Source: Carnobacterium inhibens subsp. inhibens DSM 13024
GTDB lineage: Bacteria > Bacillota > Bacilli > Lactobacillales > Carnobacteriaceae
Direction: 5' to 3'
DNA length: 64,000 nt
Assembly: GCF_000746825.1 (NCBI RefSeq)
Contig: NZ_JQIV01000006.1
Coordinates: 1,542,784-1,606,783, forward strand
Made by a program: the position numbers and the translations under genes. The notes beneath the pieces were generated by a model. It saw only the letters and a program-made list of their open reading frames with translations. It was not told the origin of the DNA and made no database searches. This document shows, in pieces, positions 28,853 through 36,578 of the stretch; the stretch's first letter is position 1, and each line of letters opens with the position of its first letter.

Positions 28853-29053
28853 TTGTTATTGGGAGAAAAACTAAAAAGTAGTCGAGTTAAAAAAAAGTAT
28901 TCGCAAAATGATGTAGCAGAACAGTTACATATTTCAAGACAATCCATTTCAAAATGGGAAAATGACATTAGCTATCCTGATTTGGATAATCTGGTTAAAT
29001 TAAGTACCTATTATCAAGTTTCAATTGATCATTTATTAAAAGAGAAGCCCTAA
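28853..29053 (+). CDS. Short Xre-type regulator
   Basis: 66 aa, essentially just an HTH domain (SQNDVAEQLHISRQSISKWEND), closely related to the N-terminus of the 27291 protein but lacking its linker and membrane part. The start is TTG (28853-28855), by analogy with the relative and because AAGGAGG lies about 7 nt upstream; the ATG at 28817 has no site. It either represents a truncated duplicate or a soluble partner. Confidence 0.75.
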   Translation: MLLGEKLKSSRVKKKYSQNDVAEQLHISRQSISKWENDISYPDLDNLVKLSTYYQVSIDHLLKEKP

Positions 29054-29165
29054 AAAAATAGATCTAATTCGATTGAAAAAAAATTAATTATTCATTAAGA
29101 GGTAGCTATAATAACTGAATTTATTTATACTTAAAAGAGAAAATTAACCAGAAGGAATGATTATT

Positions 29166-29384
29166 ATGATAGGAACACTTGGAGATTCTCAGGCTAATTA
29201 TAAAGCGATTATTCAGTCAGAAAAATTAAGTAATTGTAGAAAGAACGACTTACTTAGAAATGTTCTAACTGACATTGAGATTGTCTTTTTTGGAACACAT
29301 GATAAGGAACAAGATCTCATCCAACAACAAGAAGAAGCTAAACAGCTTTATAATGACATTAGTATGAATTTTCTTGCTTGTTAA
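29166..29384 (+). CDS. Hypothetical small protein
   Basis: 72 aa, polar and acidic, helical, ending in Cys. An AAGGA site lies 9-10 nt before the ATG at 29166; the ATG at 29157 touches that site. A clear terminator follows. The family was not recognised. Confidence 0.55.
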   Translation: MIGTLGDSQANYKAIIQSEKLSNCRKNDLLRNVLTDIEIVFFGTHDKEQDLIQQQEEAKQLYNDISMNFLAC

Positions 29385-29387
29385 GAT

Positions 29388-29427
29388 AAAAAAAGTCGAC
29401 AGTGAACCTAATCTGTCGGCTTTTTCT
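29388..29427 (+). terminator. Bidirectional terminator between small ORF and integrase
   Basis: A stem of about 13 bp, including a 9-bp core AGTCGACAG (29394-29402) with CTGTCGGCT (29413-29421), flanked by A and T runs. It can stop both the small gene (+) and the integrase (-). Confidence 0.8.
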
Positions 29428-29439
29428 AGTTTAAAAGTA

Positions 29440-29991
29440 CTAAAAACCTAGTCTAAAATTCAATAGAGTCTCACTGATTTCATCTTCATTGATTCCGATA
29501 TAGCGCTTCGTTATTTTCTCGCTGCTATGACCGAATATTTCCATCAGTGTCGCCACGTCTTTGGTTTTCTTGTAATAGTGGTAACCAAACGTCTTCCGTA
29601 GCGTGTGTGTGCCAATATCGTCTCTTCCTAATAGTTTAGCGACCTTCTGAAACATCTGGTAGACCGTATTGACTTCTATATGACCACCTTTGGTGCTAGG
29701 AAACAAATAATCCTCTGGCGCTAAGTCTTTTGTATAGTCTTGGATTAAGTCCTGCAGACTCCTCAAATACAAAATACGCATCTTACCCGTTTTCTTTTCG
29801 ACAATACGGGGATTTTTGGAGGAAATCAGTTCTTGTTTCTTCAATTTTACGATATCCGACATGCGCAAACCGCTATTAATGCCAATCAAAAATAGAAAAA
29901 CATCCCGATCTGCATTTTTATTGCGTCTTAAACAGAATAAAAAGTCGTTTATTTCTTGTTGAGTGCGTAATGGTTGGACGTTGTAACTCAT
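29440..29991 (-). CDS. Short tyrosine recombinase/integrase
   Basis: 183 aa catalytic-domain-only recombinase. The active-site set is complete: Arg43 (SGLRMSD), Lys near 70, His129-x-x-Arg132 (HTLR), His155 (GHSS) and Tyr164 (KRYIGI). The N-terminal core-binding domain of full-length integrases is missing, as in a group of stand-alone short recombinases in Firmicutes. It has its own promoter inside a palindrome (30020-30057), and 62-nt repeats with the same CATGTATTG motif lie upstream. No phage genes are near. Confidence 0.85.
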   Translation of the reverse strand: MSYNVQPLRTQQEINDFLFCLRRNKNADRDVFLFLIGINSGLRMSDIVKLKKQELISSKNPRIVEKKTGKMRILYLRSLQDLIQDYTKDLAPEDYLFPSTKGGHIEVNTVYQMFQKVAKLLGRDDIGTHTLRKTFGYHYYKKTKDVATLMEIFGHSSEKITKRYIGINEDEISETLLNFRLGF

Positions 29992-30019
29992 TTAAAAGCC
30001 CTCTCCTCTCACAAAAGAG

Positions 30020-30057
30020 ATACATGATTTTATTTAGTATACCACATAATCATGTAT
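30020..30057 (-). promoter_or_regulatory. Palindrome around the integrase -10 box
   Basis: ATACATGATT (30020-30029) and AATCATGTAT (30048-30057) form a perfect 10-bp inverted repeat. The 18-nt centre holds TATACT on the minus strand (30036-30041), a -10 box for the integrase. It looks like an operator or a recombinase-binding site. Confidence 0.6.
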
Positions 30058-30070
30058 TGTAGGGCGATTC

Positions 30071-30132
30071 AAAAAAATAACCCTATGGGAATAGGATTCC
30101 GGATACACGTTTTTATACAATTTCATGTATTG
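30071..30132. repeat. 62-nt structured intergenic repeat, copy 1
   Basis: Starts with seven A, then a hairpin around ACCCTATGGGAATAGGATT, then GGATACA and ends TTTCATGTATTG. It aligns without gaps to copies at 30955-31016 and 33712-33773. On the minus strand the hairpin plus T-run follows the 30149-30592 gene and can act as its terminator. Confidence 0.7.
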
Positions 30133-30148
30133 TTTACTTGCTGAATAT

Positions 30149-30592
30149 TTACCCTTCTTTTCTCTCTCTTTTTTCATCTATTTTATTTTTTATAAAGTAA
30201 GTAATGGGGATAGATACAAACAGAATTCCTGAAAAAAATTGAGTAGCGCCTTCATTTATTTTTCCATTTATCATTATTTCTTCAGGTCTAACTAAAAAAG
30301 TTTGATAAGTTGTATATAGGCCTAACAAACCTACAATTAAAAGTAGCCAAGAGTAGATTTTTTTATCATCTTTTTTACGAAAATAGGCATTATGATAGAC
30401 ACTTATATTCGCATAAAAGATGGCGACTACAAACATTATAATCAGCATCTCTGTCTCTTTGGTTGCTCCCCATTGAAAATTAAAAAATAAGCCAAGGATA
30501 TAATTTAGTACTAATAGACTGATTAAATAAATAAACGAATAATAGCCATATTTATATCGCATTAATTTCTGGTATTCATCGTATTGTTTCAT
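30149..30592 (-). CDS. Hypothetical membrane protein, partner of a small Xre regulator
   Basis: 147 aa with four predicted membrane helices (around 20-40, 50-70, 82-100 and 122-140) and a basic C-terminus. The ATG at 30592 follows GGAGG. Its start lies 4 bp beyond the stop of the upstream Xre gene, a common Firmicutes pair of a soluble Cro/C1-type regulator with a small membrane protein. The function of such pairs is unknown. Confidence 0.75.
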   Translation of the reverse strand: MKQYDEYQKLMRYKYGYYSFIYLISLLVLNYILGLFFNFQWGATKETEMLIIMFVVAIFYANISVYHNAYFRKKDDKKIYSWLLLIVGLLGLYTTYQTFLVRPEEIMINGKINEGATQFFSGILFVSIPITYFIKNKIDEKRERKEG

Positions 30593-30594
30593 GT

Positions 30595-30792
30595 TTATTC
30601 CTCCCAAAATAAATCGTTTAAAGTTAAATCCAATTTTTTACAAATCTCTCTACACAAATTGATTGTCGGATTGTAATCTCCTCTTTCAATAGCGCTGATG
30701 GTCTGTCGAGTAACATTGACAGCATTTGCTAATTGCTGTTGAGATAGATCATTCTTTGCTCGTGCTGCCTTTAATCTTAAATTCTTAGCCAT
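30595..30792 (-). CDS. Small Cro/C1-type (Xre) regulator
   Basis: 65 aa, nearly all HTH: LSQQQLANAVNVTRQTISAIERGDYNP, then LCREICKKLDLTLNDLFW. This belongs to the YozG-like short regulators. It is cotranscribed with the membrane protein that follows. Confidence 0.88.
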   Translation of the reverse strand: MAKNLRLKAARAKNDLSQQQLANAVNVTRQTISAIERGDYNPTINLCREICKKLDLTLNDLFWEE

Positions 30793-30954
30793 ATTATTCC
30801 TCCAGATATGACAAATATATATTACAATAAGTAAATTATATCATTTATTAAAAATAATACAATATTTTAAATGAATCGGCAGTTTTTTTATTTTTTTACT
30901 GTTATTATAACCATTAAAGAGTTCAAAAATGATGAAATTATCATATAGTTCAAT

Positions 30955-31016
30955 AAAAAAAGAACCCTGCTAAAACAAGGTTCTGGATACATGAAACTAT
31001 CTCATTTCATGTATTG
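30955..31016. repeat. 62-nt structured intergenic repeat, copy 2
   Basis: Best-folded copy. AGAACC/GGTTCT forms hairpin 1, and ATACATGAAA/TTTCATGTAT forms hairpin 2. On the minus strand, hairpin 1 followed by seven T lies just after the AraC gene and would terminate it. Confidence 0.75.
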
Positions 31017-31039
31017 TTAAATAATAAAAAAATATTTGC

Positions 31040-31888
31040 TTACGCTATATTGTTATTTTTCTCTATTGGGACCCATATCTGCATTTGATATTCATTAGAA
31101 TTAGTAACTTTTTCGGGGTAGAATTCTAAATCGACGTCTCCAGAATATGTATAACCACTTTCCGGGAAGAAGTTCTTCCACATATAATTCCACGCTTTAT
31201 GTATTGAATCGGGGATTTTTCCATTACATGGGATGATAACAAATGTTGATGATTTTACCTGAATGACTTCAACAGGTAGATGGTTAACTTTATCTGGGTT
31301 TTCAACTTCCCACCCAGCCATATACTTAATTTTCCCATCATCTGTGATTCCATAGCATACTCCGAAGCTTCTTCCACTACTAAGATTTATTAAATCGTCA
31401 ATTAAGTCAGAATGAGATAACTGATTCCAAAGAATTGAAATATCGGGATTCATGATAGTCGTTTCTATTGAAATACCAGCCACATAAAAAGCAGGAAGTA
31501 CCTTTATTTCTATCGGAAGATTGTTCCCTCCTTCGACTGATAAATTTAATTCTAAAGAATTAAATAGGTTAATTGGAGCATCTTTACGGACTGCGGACGG
31601 AGTAGCCCCATGTTGTTTTTTAAAAGCAACAGTAAAAGCATCTGGCGTTTCATATCCATATTTTAAAGCAATCTCTAAAATATTATGTTGTGTGTGTTTA
31701 AGTTCAAAAGCAGCTCTTGTTAATCGTCTTTTTCGAATATAATCAGAAAGTGTGATATTAAAGAGCACTGGAAACACACGCTGTAAAGAACTGCTGCTTA
31801 TACTCAAACCTTTACAAAGTTGAGTATAGTTTATGTCTTGGTCAATATTATTTTCAATGCGGTTTATAATCTCTAATAAATCATCCAT
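31040..31888 (-). CDS. AraC-type regulator with GyrI-like effector-binding domain
   Basis: 282 aa. Residues about 5-105 form the two-HTH AraC domain (YTQLCKGLSISSSSLQRVF and AFTVAFKKQHGATPSAVRK). The C-terminal half is an AraC_E_bind/GyrI-like domain (LPIEIKVLPAFYVAGISIET, ending with FYPEKV and MQIWVPI). The ATG at 31888 is favoured over the GTG at 31897, which nearly touches the AAGGA site. It is divergent from a BtrH-like gene followed by a free GyrI-like protein, so it probably senses a small molecule that those proteins handle. Confidence 0.88.
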   Translation of the reverse strand: MDDLLEIINRIENNIDQDINYTQLCKGLSISSSSLQRVFPVLFNITLSDYIRKRRLTRAAFELKHTQHNILEIALKYGYETPDAFTVAFKKQHGATPSAVRKDAPINLFNSLELNLSVEGGNNLPIEIKVLPAFYVAGISIETTIMNPDISILWNQLSHSDLIDDLINLSSGRSFGVCYGITDDGKIKYMAGWEVENPDKVNHLPVEVIQVKSSTFVIIPCNGKIPDSIHKAWNYMWKNFFPESGYTYSGDVDLEFYPEKVTNSNEYQMQIWVPIEKNNNIA

Positions 31889-32016
31889 TTTATACACTTC
31901 CTTTTGTAAGTATCATACTAGCATTGAAAAAGATTGTAAAATCCTAATTTTCTTGTACAGAAAATGACGGGAAAGAACTCGTGAAGAAAGATAGAATCTA
32001 ATCAGGAGGTGTTAAA

Positions 32017-32943
32017 ATGAATTCATTTATTGGAGATGTACCTTTATGCTACACTAACTCAGTCGCTATGGTGCTAAAGTCTTATGGGTATCATTTTCAA
32101 CCTGAGTATATAGAAGCCCTAATGGTAATGGGTAATGGGGCAAGCTTTGTTGATAAGAATACAAAACACCCATTAGTTTTTTTTGACAACGGACTACCCG
32201 ATTTATCTATTAGTAACTCTTTAACTATGCTTGGATTCAATTATGAAGAATTTTACTTAACTGATATTGACGAAAATTCCATCGAACTTAGTAAGAAAAA
32301 ATTAGAACAGTTTTTGAGAAGGGGGTCAGTTATTGTTGGTCCCTTAGATATGGGACACTTAAACTACAATCCAAATTCTATCAATCAAAGCGGAGTTGAT
32401 CATTTTGTTTCAGTAACAAATCTAGAAAATGATTATATCTATTTACATGACCCTGCTGGTTATCCTTATATGAAAATGAGATTTGAAGAGTTTGTAAAAG
32501 CTTGGAGAGCCGAAGATGTTGATTATAAAAGAGGATCATTTTCAATGTGGGGAAATTTATACCGAACTAAAACACCCACTGCTAAAGAAATTTTTCATTG
32601 CGTATCAATTGTTATGAAAACTCGTTATGAACAGGGAGATACAAAAGTAATAGAGTATTACGCGAATGCGATTAAAACAAATGGTTTAAATCAACAGCAA
32701 CAAAAAATTCATCACTATTTTAGTTTTCGATTAGCTTCTGCTAGAAATTTATATATGAGTGAGTTCCTTAAAGAATTTGACTTACCTAGAGCCGAAATTA
32801 AGGAGAAATTGGCTATTTCGTTTGGACAAGCACACTTGGACAGCATGAAAAAAGAATACACCAACTTGGCAAATACACTTATGGACATTGCTAAACTAGA
32901 TGAACTATTTAGAACATTATGTATTCAATATAAAGGAGACTGA
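32017..32943 (+). CDS. BtrH N-terminal-like (papain-like fold) protein
   Basis: 308 aa. The N-terminal half resembles the BtrH_N/peptidase C39-like fold: Cys11 in PLCYTNSVA, His129 in GVDHFVSV and Asp145 in YLHDPAG are a plausible catalytic triad. The rest is helical. BtrH moves an acyl chain onto an aminoglycoside, and related stand-alone proteins are common in Firmicutes with unknown substrates. A strong AGGAGGTG site precedes the ATG. It forms a unit with the GyrI-like protein 5 bp downstream. Confidence 0.75.
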   Translation: MNSFIGDVPLCYTNSVAMVLKSYGYHFQPEYIEALMVMGNGASFVDKNTKHPLVFFDNGLPDLSISNSLTMLGFNYEEFYLTDIDENSIELSKKKLEQFLRRGSVIVGPLDMGHLNYNPNSINQSGVDHFVSVTNLENDYIYLHDPAGYPYMKMRFEEFVKAWRAEDVDYKRGSFSMWGNLYRTKTPTAKEIFHCVSIVMKTRYEQGDTKVIEYYANAIKTNGLNQQQQKIHHYFSFRLASARNLYMSEFLKEFDLPRAEIKEKLAISFGQAHLDSMKKEYTNLANTLMDIAKLDELFRTLCIQYKGD

Positions 32944-32948
32944 TAATT

Positions 32949-33389
32949 ATGGATAAAACCATTAATACAGAATTGGGGATTATACAAGAGGTTACTGTCG
33001 AAAAAATGAACTTTCTTTATATAGAAATACCGAATGATATAGACAATCAAAAAAAAGCTTGGCCCACATTTGAAGCCCGCTTTCCTTCTTTAACAGGCAG
33101 GAAAATGTATGGACTAGATTATGGAGAGAGCAAATTATACAGGGTATGTACACTCGTTCTGGAAAGTGATCATGGAGAATTATTTGGATTTGATCAATTC
33201 GAATTTGAGGGAGGAACTTATATACGATTACGCCTCAAATTTGATCCACCAGAACTATATGAAAAAATCGGTCCAGCTTATCAGTTATTAATTGGTCATT
33301 ACGAAGAGGATATCAATTGGTCATTTCCATTTATAGAACACTATAAGGCAAAAAACATACTAGATATCATGATTCCAATTACAAAATGA
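32949..33389 (+). CDS. Stand-alone GyrI-like small-molecule-binding protein
   Basis: 146 aa, a single AraC_E_bind/GyrI-like domain (MNFLYIEIPNDIDNQKKAWP, MYGLDYGESKLYRVC, EGGTYIRLRLKFDPP). Such proteins bind drugs and other hydrophobic or cationic molecules. It shares its fold with the C-terminus of the divergent AraC regulator. Confidence 0.75.
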   Translation: MDKTINTELGIIQEVTVEKMNFLYIEIPNDIDNQKKAWPTFEARFPSLTGRKMYGLDYGESKLYRVCTLVLESDHGELFGFDQFEFEGGTYIRLRLKFDPPELYEKIGPAYQLLIGHYEEDINWSFPFIEHYKAKNILDIMIPITK

Positions 33390-33460
33390 TAATATCGATT
33401 TTATTATACTTACTACACAATCAAAGATAGTGAATCGCCATATGACAGAATTAAGTAATA

Positions 33461-33612
33461 GTAAATTTCAAGTTTAAGTTAGCCACCTATTTTATCAAAT
33501 GTATCTTTGCTTAAATAGTAGTGCTTTAATTGATTAATAGAAAGCCGATTGAACAAGTGACCTTTAAACGAGGAAGTATTTTATTCAACTGGGTGACTAA
33601 CTTGAAATTTAC
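33461..33612. mobile_element. MITE-like remnant with terminal inverted repeats
   Basis: GTAAATTTCAAGTT (33461-33474) and AACTTGAAATTTAC (33599-33612) are perfect 14-bp inverted ends, and similarity continues inward (AGCCACC versus AGTCACC) after a 6-nt indel. The 124 bp between hold no ORF. The size and ends suggest a non-autonomous or internally deleted insertion element; the family was not identified. Confidence 0.5.
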
Positions 33613-33711
33613 GTTACAATAAAAGATAAAATACTATGTTTTTTTAATAAAACCTATAGAACTCTGATTTGTATAATGAGTAATTCTATAATACTGTTGT
33701 GTTCAAATATA

Positions 33712-33773
33712 AAAAAAATAATCCTGTATAATTAGGATTCCTAACACACTATTTTATGTAATTTCATGTGTTA
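33712..33773. repeat. 62-nt structured intergenic repeat, copy 3
   Basis: Third copy of the element at 30071 and 30955, with the hairpin ATCCT/AGGAT and ending TTTCATGTGTTA. It lies in a 627-bp gap that also holds the MITE-like remnant and a strong terminator. No gene was found in this gap. Confidence 0.65.
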
Positions 33774-33882
33774 AAACTTAATAGGAATTTAAATTTTATT
33801 ATTAGATTTTTTAATCATTCACACGAAAATTAATTTTATAAAGACCATACTCTATACTCTTATTTTTTTTTCAAGAACTCAA

Positions 33883-33928
33883 AAAAGCGGAAACTCCCAG
33901 AATTTTAAATCTGGGAGTTTCCGCTTTT
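33883..33928. terminator. Strong bidirectional terminator before the P1B ATPase stop
   Basis: A perfect 18-bp stem (33883-33900 with 33911-33928) with a 10-nt loop, A-run on the left and T-run in the right arm. On the minus strand it ends the ATPase gene. Confidence 0.85.
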
Positions 33929-34016
33929 GTCATTTCAAGGATGGACTATTGTCCCAGCCTCTTCTAGTTTATTCTTAAGATATTTTTACTGTCTCTGCAG
34001 GTGCTGATACTTCTTT

Positions 34017-35879
34017 TTATTCTTTTCGACCTTTCAACTTATACTTCATTAATCTCATGGCATTGAAAATTACCACCAGGATACTACCTTCATGAACCAA
34101 CATTCCGATAGACATATTCATCCATTCGCTGAAGAAGACGCTGGTCAACAAGACCAACACTACTCCAATTGAAATCGCGATATTTTGTTTCATATTATTT
34201 GCGGTGGCTTTTACTATTCCTAATGCGTGAGGCAAGTTGCTGAAGTTCGAGTTCATTAAAACGACATCGGATGTTTCAATCGCTACGTCCGTTCCGCTTC
34301 CCATTGCGATGCCAATGTCTGCTAAAGCTAAGGACGGACTATCGTTAACGCCATCTCCAACAAAGGCTACAATTTGACCACGTTGTTGAAGTTTTCCGAT
34401 ATAAGCCGATTTGTCTTCCGGCAACATGTGGCCGTGAGCTTCGGTCAAACCAAGTTCGCCGGCGACCACATCAACGGTTCCTTGGTTATCTCCTGAAAGA
34501 ACGACTAGATTTTTCACGCCCAAGTCTTTTAATTCCTGCAAATTAGCTTTCACACCCGGACGGACTTGATCGCGAATGCCCATCAGTACTTTTAATTCAC
34601 CGTCGACCGCTGTCAAAACGAGAGAGTTCCCTTGTTGTTCAAACCGTTTGACATCTTTTTGCACTTTTTTGCTGAGAGTGACATTTTCTTTTTCCATCAA
34701 GGCCACATTCCCAACAGCCACTCTATGTCCAGCTACACTTGAAACGATTCCGCCGCCTTTCACGACTTCAGTTCCTTCAACAGGATAAAAGTTTGTTTCT
34801 CCAATTTGATTTAAGACCGCTTTTGCTAATGGATGATCTGATTCCCGTTCCACACTGGCCAGATAGCCAAGCGTTTCAGCAGAATCTTTTTCATACAGTT
34901 CAGTCGCTGCAACGGTTGGGTTTCCGACAGTTAAAGTACCTGTCTTATCAAATACAATTGTATCCACATTGCTGAAGTCTTGAATGACTTCACTCCCTTT
35001 TAAAAGAACACCGTTACGAGCACCATTCCCAATACCGGCAACGTTTGAGACAGGCACTCCGATAACTAATGCGCCTGGGCAACCTAGAACCAAGATGGTG
35101 ATTGCTAACTCAATATTTTGACTGAACGCCCATACAACAATTGCCAGAACCAAGACAGCTGGTGTGTAGTATTTAGAAAAGCGATCAATGAACCGTTCCG
35201 CTTCGGATTTAGAATCTTGTGCTTCTTCCACGAGTTCAATAATTTTTCCAAATGTGGTGTCCTCACCAACTCGGTCAGCTCTGATTTGAATCGTTCCGTT
35301 TTCTAAAATGGTTCCTGCAAAAACTTCTGCATCAGCTAGCTTGTTGACCGGAACAGCTTCACCTGTAATGCTAGCTTCATTGATATGCCCTTCACCCGTA
35401 AGGACTGTGCCATCTACTGGAACTTTCGCACCCGTTTTAACGAGCAAGATATCCCCTTCATCTACATCATCCACTTCTACTTCTTCAAATTCGCCATTAT
35501 CCATTTGTTTCAAGGCGCTTTCGGGTGCCATTTCAGTCAATTCTTTGATAGCAGATCGCGTTTGGTTCAATGTTCGTTGTTCCAAGTAGTGTCCGAATAA
35601 GAATAAGAACGTGACAATAGCCGATTCTTCATAATTTTGAATAAAAAGCGCACCAATCGCTGCAATACTGACTAAGACATCAATACTGATGACTTTGACT
35701 TTCATTGCTTGAAACGCTTGAATGGCAATTGGCGTAATCCCAAAGACAGAGGCGATGATCAAAGACCACTCTGAAAGTCCTACGTTTTCTAAAACAAAGT
35801 GACTGAAGAAACCGAGTGCGATTAACAATCCACTGATGACGGTGATAACATTTTTCTTGCTTAATATATATTGTTGCAT
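34017..35879 (-). CDS. P1B-type heavy-metal ATPase with a CPG motif
   Basis: 620 aa, without an N-terminal metal-binding domain. Core motifs are present: TGEAVP in the actuator domain, DKTGT (Asp311 phosphorylation site), GDGVNDSPS. The membrane metal motif is Cys-Pro-Gly (267-269) in place of CPC, CPH or SPC. The last helices carry HEGS and NAMRLM, as in Zn/Co/Fe-type pumps (P1B-2 or P1B-4). The start is the ATG at 35879, 8 nt after GGAGG; the TTG at 35894 includes that site. A Crp/Fnr-type site lies upstream. The metal cannot be named from sequence. Confidence 0.9.
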   Translation of the reverse strand: MQQYILSKKNVITVISGLLIALGFFSHFVLENVGLSEWSLIIASVFGITPIAIQAFQAMKVKVISIDVLVSIAAIGALFIQNYEESAIVTFLFLFGHYLEQRTLNQTRSAIKELTEMAPESALKQMDNGEFEEVEVDDVDEGDILLVKTGAKVPVDGTVLTGEGHINEASITGEAVPVNKLADAEVFAGTILENGTIQIRADRVGEDTTFGKIIELVEEAQDSKSEAERFIDRFSKYYTPAVLVLAIVVWAFSQNIELAITILVLGCPGALVIGVPVSNVAGIGNGARNGVLLKGSEVIQDFSNVDTIVFDKTGTLTVGNPTVAATELYEKDSAETLGYLASVERESDHPLAKAVLNQIGETNFYPVEGTEVVKGGGIVSSVAGHRVAVGNVALMEKENVTLSKKVQKDVKRFEQQGNSLVLTAVDGELKVLMGIRDQVRPGVKANLQELKDLGVKNLVVLSGDNQGTVDVVAGELGLTEAHGHMLPEDKSAYIGKLQQRGQIVAFVGDGVNDSPSLALADIGIAMGSGTDVAIETSDVVLMNSNFSNLPHALGIVKATANNMKQNIAISIGVVLVLLTSVFFSEWMNMSIGMLVHEGSILVVIFNAMRLMKYKLKGRKE

Positions 35880-36198
35880 GCTTTTTCCCTCCAAATTTAA
35901 TTTCTCTTTTATTGATAAACACAGTATAAGATAATTGCCTAAGTAATTAATTGACTGACATCAAGTTTTGAAAAAATACGTGTCCCTTTTCACTATTTTT
36001 TTGATCTAACAGCCTCAATGACACTTATTCCTCTTTACAGTTATAACGATACCCTCTTTTTATCGAATAAAAATTGACGGCTATCAAGTTTAGAAAGTTC
36101 TCTTTTATCGTTTCTAAGCACCTCGAATCGGATTGCAACAAAAAAGCAATCCCGGAAAAATAGCTTTTCTTCCAGAATTGCCTAGTTCATTTAATCTG
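35880..36198 (-). promoter_or_regulatory. ATPase promoter region: two Crp/Fnr-type sites and the HMA terminator
   Basis: TTGACTGACATCAA (35951-35964) is centred 41.5 bp upstream of the start implied by -10 TATACT (35923-35928). A second site, TTGACGGCTATCAA (36074-36087), has only a weak -10 (TATCGT, 36046-36051) at the same distance. A hairpin (36146-36157 with 36170-36181) with a T-run on the minus strand ends the HMA gene. Confidence 0.8.
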
Positions 36199-36432
36199 TT
36201 AAGCGGCCTTGACTTTTGCTTTAAGGACCGGATAGCCTACGTTTTCGATAGCTTTTTGAATCTCTTCAATCGAAGTGACAGCTGAATCAAAATTGGTTTT
36301 GACTTTGCTGGAGTTGAATAATACTTTAATGCTGTCTTTATCAATACCGTTAACTGATTTCAAGGCACCTTCAATTTTTTGCATACAACTTGGACAAGAC
36401 AACGTTTCTAATTGCAATATAGCTTTTTCCAT
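36199..36432 (-). CDS. Stand-alone heavy-metal-associated (HMA) protein
   Basis: 77 aa ferredoxin-like HMA domain with CPSC (Cys13, Cys16). Such proteins carry soft metals to P1B ATPases; the neighbour pump lacks an HMA domain, so they may work together. It has its own promoter with a Crp/Fnr-type site and its own terminator. It is distinct from CopZ at 46107. Confidence 0.88.
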   Translation of the reverse strand: MEKAILQLETLSCPSCMQKIEGALKSVNGIDKDSIKVLFNSSKVKTNFDSAVTSIEEIQKAIENVGYPVLKAKVKAA

Positions 36433-36509
36433 AATTCCTATCTCCTTTATGTGTTTTTATTTTATCGGCAGCAGATTAATGAACACTGCCTTTTCCTCTT
36501 TACAACTGT

Positions 36510-36551
36510 AGTATAGCTCACTTTTAGCAAACGAAAATTGACGCATATCAA
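36510..36551 (-). promoter_or_regulatory. HMA gene promoter with Crp/Fnr-type site
   Basis: TTGACGCATATCAA (36538-36551) is centred 41.5 bp upstream of the start predicted from -10 TATACT (36510-36515), the class II activator position. Confidence 0.8.
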
Positions 36552-36578
36552 GTTTTGCACTTCTTTTTATCTTTTTGC

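Noticed and set aside
30071-31016. CRISPR array
   Set aside because: Only three dispersed copies, up to 2.7 kb apart with genes between them; no regular spacers and no cas genes.
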